Assembly (NCBI GenBank): GCA_035491895.1
Contig: DATJJY010000045.1
Coordinates: 10,651 to 74,650, forward strand
DNA: 64,000 bases
From: DASTHG01 sp035491895
GTDB lineage: Bacteria > Gemmatimonadota > Gemmatimonadetes > Gemmatimonadales > GWC2-71-9
Direction of reading: 5' to 3'
Shown here: positions 63,797 to 64,000 of the stretch, one piece after another
Position numbering within the stretch: the first letter of the stretch is position 1
How the letters are laid out: every line of letters begins with the position of its first letter
Position numbers and translations under genes: made by a program
The notes under the pieces: model-generated
Database searches by the model: none
Seen by the model: only the letters and a program-made list of their open reading frames with translations
Told to the model about the DNA's origin: nothing

Positions 63797-64000
63797 GGCT
63801 TCAGCTCCTGTGCCAGCGACCGCGCGCGCTGCGCCAGCGCCGCGACGTCGACCGGCGCGTCGCTGCCGAACGCCACGGCGTCGAGCGCGCCGAGCACGAC
63901 TTCCAGCTGAGTGATCTGGGCGGGCGGCCGGTGTTTCTTCGCCACGCCCAGACAATCGGCGGTGGAGAGGCCGCCGTGTGCCGCCGGGACCACCCGGGCG
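63793..64000 (-). CDS. C-terminal part of an upstream Bat-operon protein (5' end outside the window)
   Basis: About 68 codons of an open frame ending in a stop that overlaps batA as GTGA. The visible part is soluble and helical (GLSTADCLGVAKKHRPPAQITQLEVVLGALDAVAFG..DVAALAQRARSLAQEL). At this place Bat operons often carry a DUF4381-type protein or a DUF58 protein; the short stretch does not allow assignment. Confidence 0.6.
   Translation of the reverse strand, partial: ARVVPAAHGGLSTADCLGVAKKHRPPAQITQLEVVLGALDAVAFGSDAPVDVAALAQRARSLAQELKP

Overview
The window is high-GC, densely packed bacterial chromosome of about 64 kb, with nearly all genes in operons that overlap by 1-8 nt through ATGA, GTGA or TGATG junctions. 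Gene content points to a Gram-negative-type heterotroph of the Gemmatimonadota or a close relative. It has an LpxH-type hydrolase, a DUF5683 protein, many lipoproteins, a Bat (aerotolerance) operon, an alternative GlmU, BshA (bacillithiol) and CIRCE-controlled groESL. This assignment is inferred from gene content; no rRNA is present. I saw no phage, insertion sequence or CRISPR array.

Layout. 1-3617 (minus): deoC, a two-domain ALDH16-type aldehyde dehydrogenase and the start of a thioesterase. 3679-7363: lpxH (plus) converging on a DAG-kinase/DUF5683/murI operon, then two small zinc-ribbon paralogues. 7424-7517 (minus): a selenocysteine tRNA. 7797-14148 (plus): two tandem paralogous surface lipoproteins, each a metallophosphoesterase followed by Ig-like repeats and a recurring uncharacterised module. 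14150-29058 (minus): murA and pgeF, then a 13-gene run rimP-nusA-ylxQ-infB-ylxP-rbfA-truB-ribF-secD-secF-tatD-fhs-ridA joining translation, RNA processing, secretion and one-carbon metabolism. 29117-31589 (plus): two membrane-associated proteins and a phospholipase C-like protein. 31567-39967 (minus): lipoprotein, serS, histidine kinase, uvrD/pcrA and gatCAB. 40066-43032 (plus): roadblock protein, response regulator, mannose-1-phosphate guanylyltransferase and alternative GlmU. 43093-48938 (minus): groESL, then a HEAT-like protein, an HD-GYP protein and a small exported protein. 49093-53023 (minus): birA, coaX, membrane proteins, an NlpC/P60 protein and a lipoprotein. 53075-53890 (plus): uppP. 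54086-64000 (minus): a Bat operon with fused subunits, mutL, miaA, bshA and a UbiA prenyltransferase.

Three patterns cut across the genes. First, a dispersed family of roughly 7-bp tandem units (GTCTGA-like, GTCGG-like and GACCGCC-like) lies at operon junctions and inside three coding regions. Second, several genes have a TAGNTT -10-like hexamer exactly 7 nt before the start codon, the geometry expected for leaderless mRNAs. Third, some overlaps appear to use CTG as start codon. The leader of the rimP-nusA-infB operon holds a promoter followed at once by a terminator-like hairpin whose U-tract touches the rimP start codon.
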